NCBI GenBank assembly: GCA_945935945.1
Contig: CAMESA010000014.1
Coordinates: 1 to 14,430, forward strand
Reading direction: 5' to 3'
Source: an uncultured Mollicutes bacterium
Lineage (GTDB): Bacteria; Bacillota_I; Bacilli_A; RFN20; CAG-826
DNA length: 14,430 nucleotides
Of the stretch, positions 13,881 to 14,430 are shown one piece after another. Under the pieces are notes generated by a model. It ran no database searches. It saw nothing but the letters and a program-made list of their open reading frames with translations, and had not been told where the DNA came from. The translations under genes and the position numbers were made by a program. How positions within the stretch are numbered: the first letter of the stretch is position 1; each line of letters starts with the position of its first letter.

Positions 13881-14430
13881 TGATGAAAGAAGTGCCCTTC
13901 ATTTATTTTTTGATAAAGTAATTAATAAAGATGATGAAGTTACTTATCATTTTTTTGAAGATAATCTAAATAAAATATTTTCTTTTTTAAAGAACACTAA
14001 AGTCGATTTGATATTCTTAGATATACGTATGAATTCAATTGATGGTCGTGCCCTTGCTGAAAAGATTCATATTTTATATCCACAAATAAAATATGTGTTT
14101 TTCACAGGATTAACAATTACTGAAAAAGATCTTCCATTAAGCATAAGTGACAGTGTTCTTGGAATCCTTTATAAACCATTTAACGAAATTCAATTTGAAA
14201 ACATAATTAAAAAATCTAGAGAAGAAAAGAATATTTTACGCGTTAATATGCTAGGTAGTTTTGATTGTTTCATTAATGAAAACATTGTTAATTTTTCTAG
14301 CGCAAAATCTAAAGAATTATTTGCTCTTTTGCTTCTTTTAAATGGAAAATCACTAACTATGGATTATGCAATTAGTGTTCTTTGGCCTGATAAAGATTTG
14401 GCTAAAGCAAAAATTTTATATAGAGATGCA
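13861..14430 (+). CDS. Response regulator with REC and SARP/OmpR-like winged-helix domain, 3' end outside window
   Basis: The frame is open from ATG 13861 to the window end (190 residues seen). The receiver domain (about 1-120) has the acidic pair Asp7-Asp8, phosphoacceptor Asp54 in LIFLDIRM, Thr82 in FFTG and Lys105 in YKPF, so all key switch residues are present. From about residue 125, ILRVNMLGSFDCFINEN ... FSSAKSKELFALLLLLNGKSLTMDYAISVLWPD matches the winged-helix DNA-binding part of SARP/AfsR-like regulators, as in SAPR-type response regulators of Bacillota. In that family a BTAD-type helical domain usually follows, here beyond the window. GGAG (13851-13854) lies 6 bases before the start, inside the kinase gene, so translation is probably coupled. 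The partner kinase is the gene it overlaps; targets are unknown, but the 11-bp array at 12162-12224 is a candidate. Confidence 0.9.
   Translation, partial: MNALVIDDERSALHLFFDKVINKDDEVTYHFFEDNLNKIFSFLKNTKVDLIFLDIRMNSIDGRALAEKIHILYPQIKYVFFTGLTITEKDLPLSISDSVLGILYKPFNEIQFENIIKKSREEKNILRVNMLGSFDCFINENIVNFSSAKSKELFALLLLLNGKSLTMDYAISVLWPDKDLAKAKILYRDA

Overview
The window is low-GC Bacillota DNA carrying the conserved transcription and translation cluster in Bacillus-like order: sigH-like 3' end, rpmG, secE, nusG, rplK, rplA, rplJ, rplL, ybxB-type methyltransferase, rpoB, rpoC. The standard code is used (TGG for Trp, and TAA, TAG and TGA all used as stops). Arg is mostly AGA and Shine-Dalgarno sites are strong. 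The gene order, AT-richness and an Asn at the rifampicin-site His of RpoB suggest an uncultured Bacilli, Erysipelotrichia or Mollicutes-related lineage. Species cannot be told from the sequence alone.

Layout. 1-204 is the C-terminal end of a sigma-70-family factor. 205-368 is a spacer with a perfect 14-bp palindrome and a probable promoter. 369-1336 holds rpmG, secE and nusG and ends in an intrinsic terminator. 1367-1568 carries a near-consensus promoter and a folded leader that looks like an L1 autoregulatory site. rplK and rplA follow. An L10 leader RNA (2693-2780) then precedes rplJ and rplL, and a terminator at 3711-3744 probably lets some transcription through into the methyltransferase, rpoB and rpoC. 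A strong terminator ends the cluster at 12007-12037.

After this comes an unusual 440-bp noncoding stretch (12038-12476). It holds a 21-bp-spaced direct repeat, an 11-bp tandem repeat of 5.7 units, and an 89-bp imperfect inverted repeat centred on a second copy of the TCGAAT-NN-ATTCGA palindrome. It leads into an overlapping gene pair: a polytopic LytS/YehU-type histidine kinase, and a response regulator with a SARP/OmpR-like winged-helix output domain, cut by the window end.

The housekeeping cluster supplies ribosomal stalk proteins, Sec translocase, NusG and core RNA polymerase under feedback control by L1 and L10. The most interesting points are four. The 11-bp repeats ahead of the two-component pair have the period expected for binding sites of the encoded regulator's fold. 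A shared palindrome lies in both noncoding flanks of the cluster. L11 lacks four residues in its proline-rich relC/thiostrepton loop. RpoB has a natural Asn at the position tied to intrinsic rifampicin insensitivity in Mollicutes.
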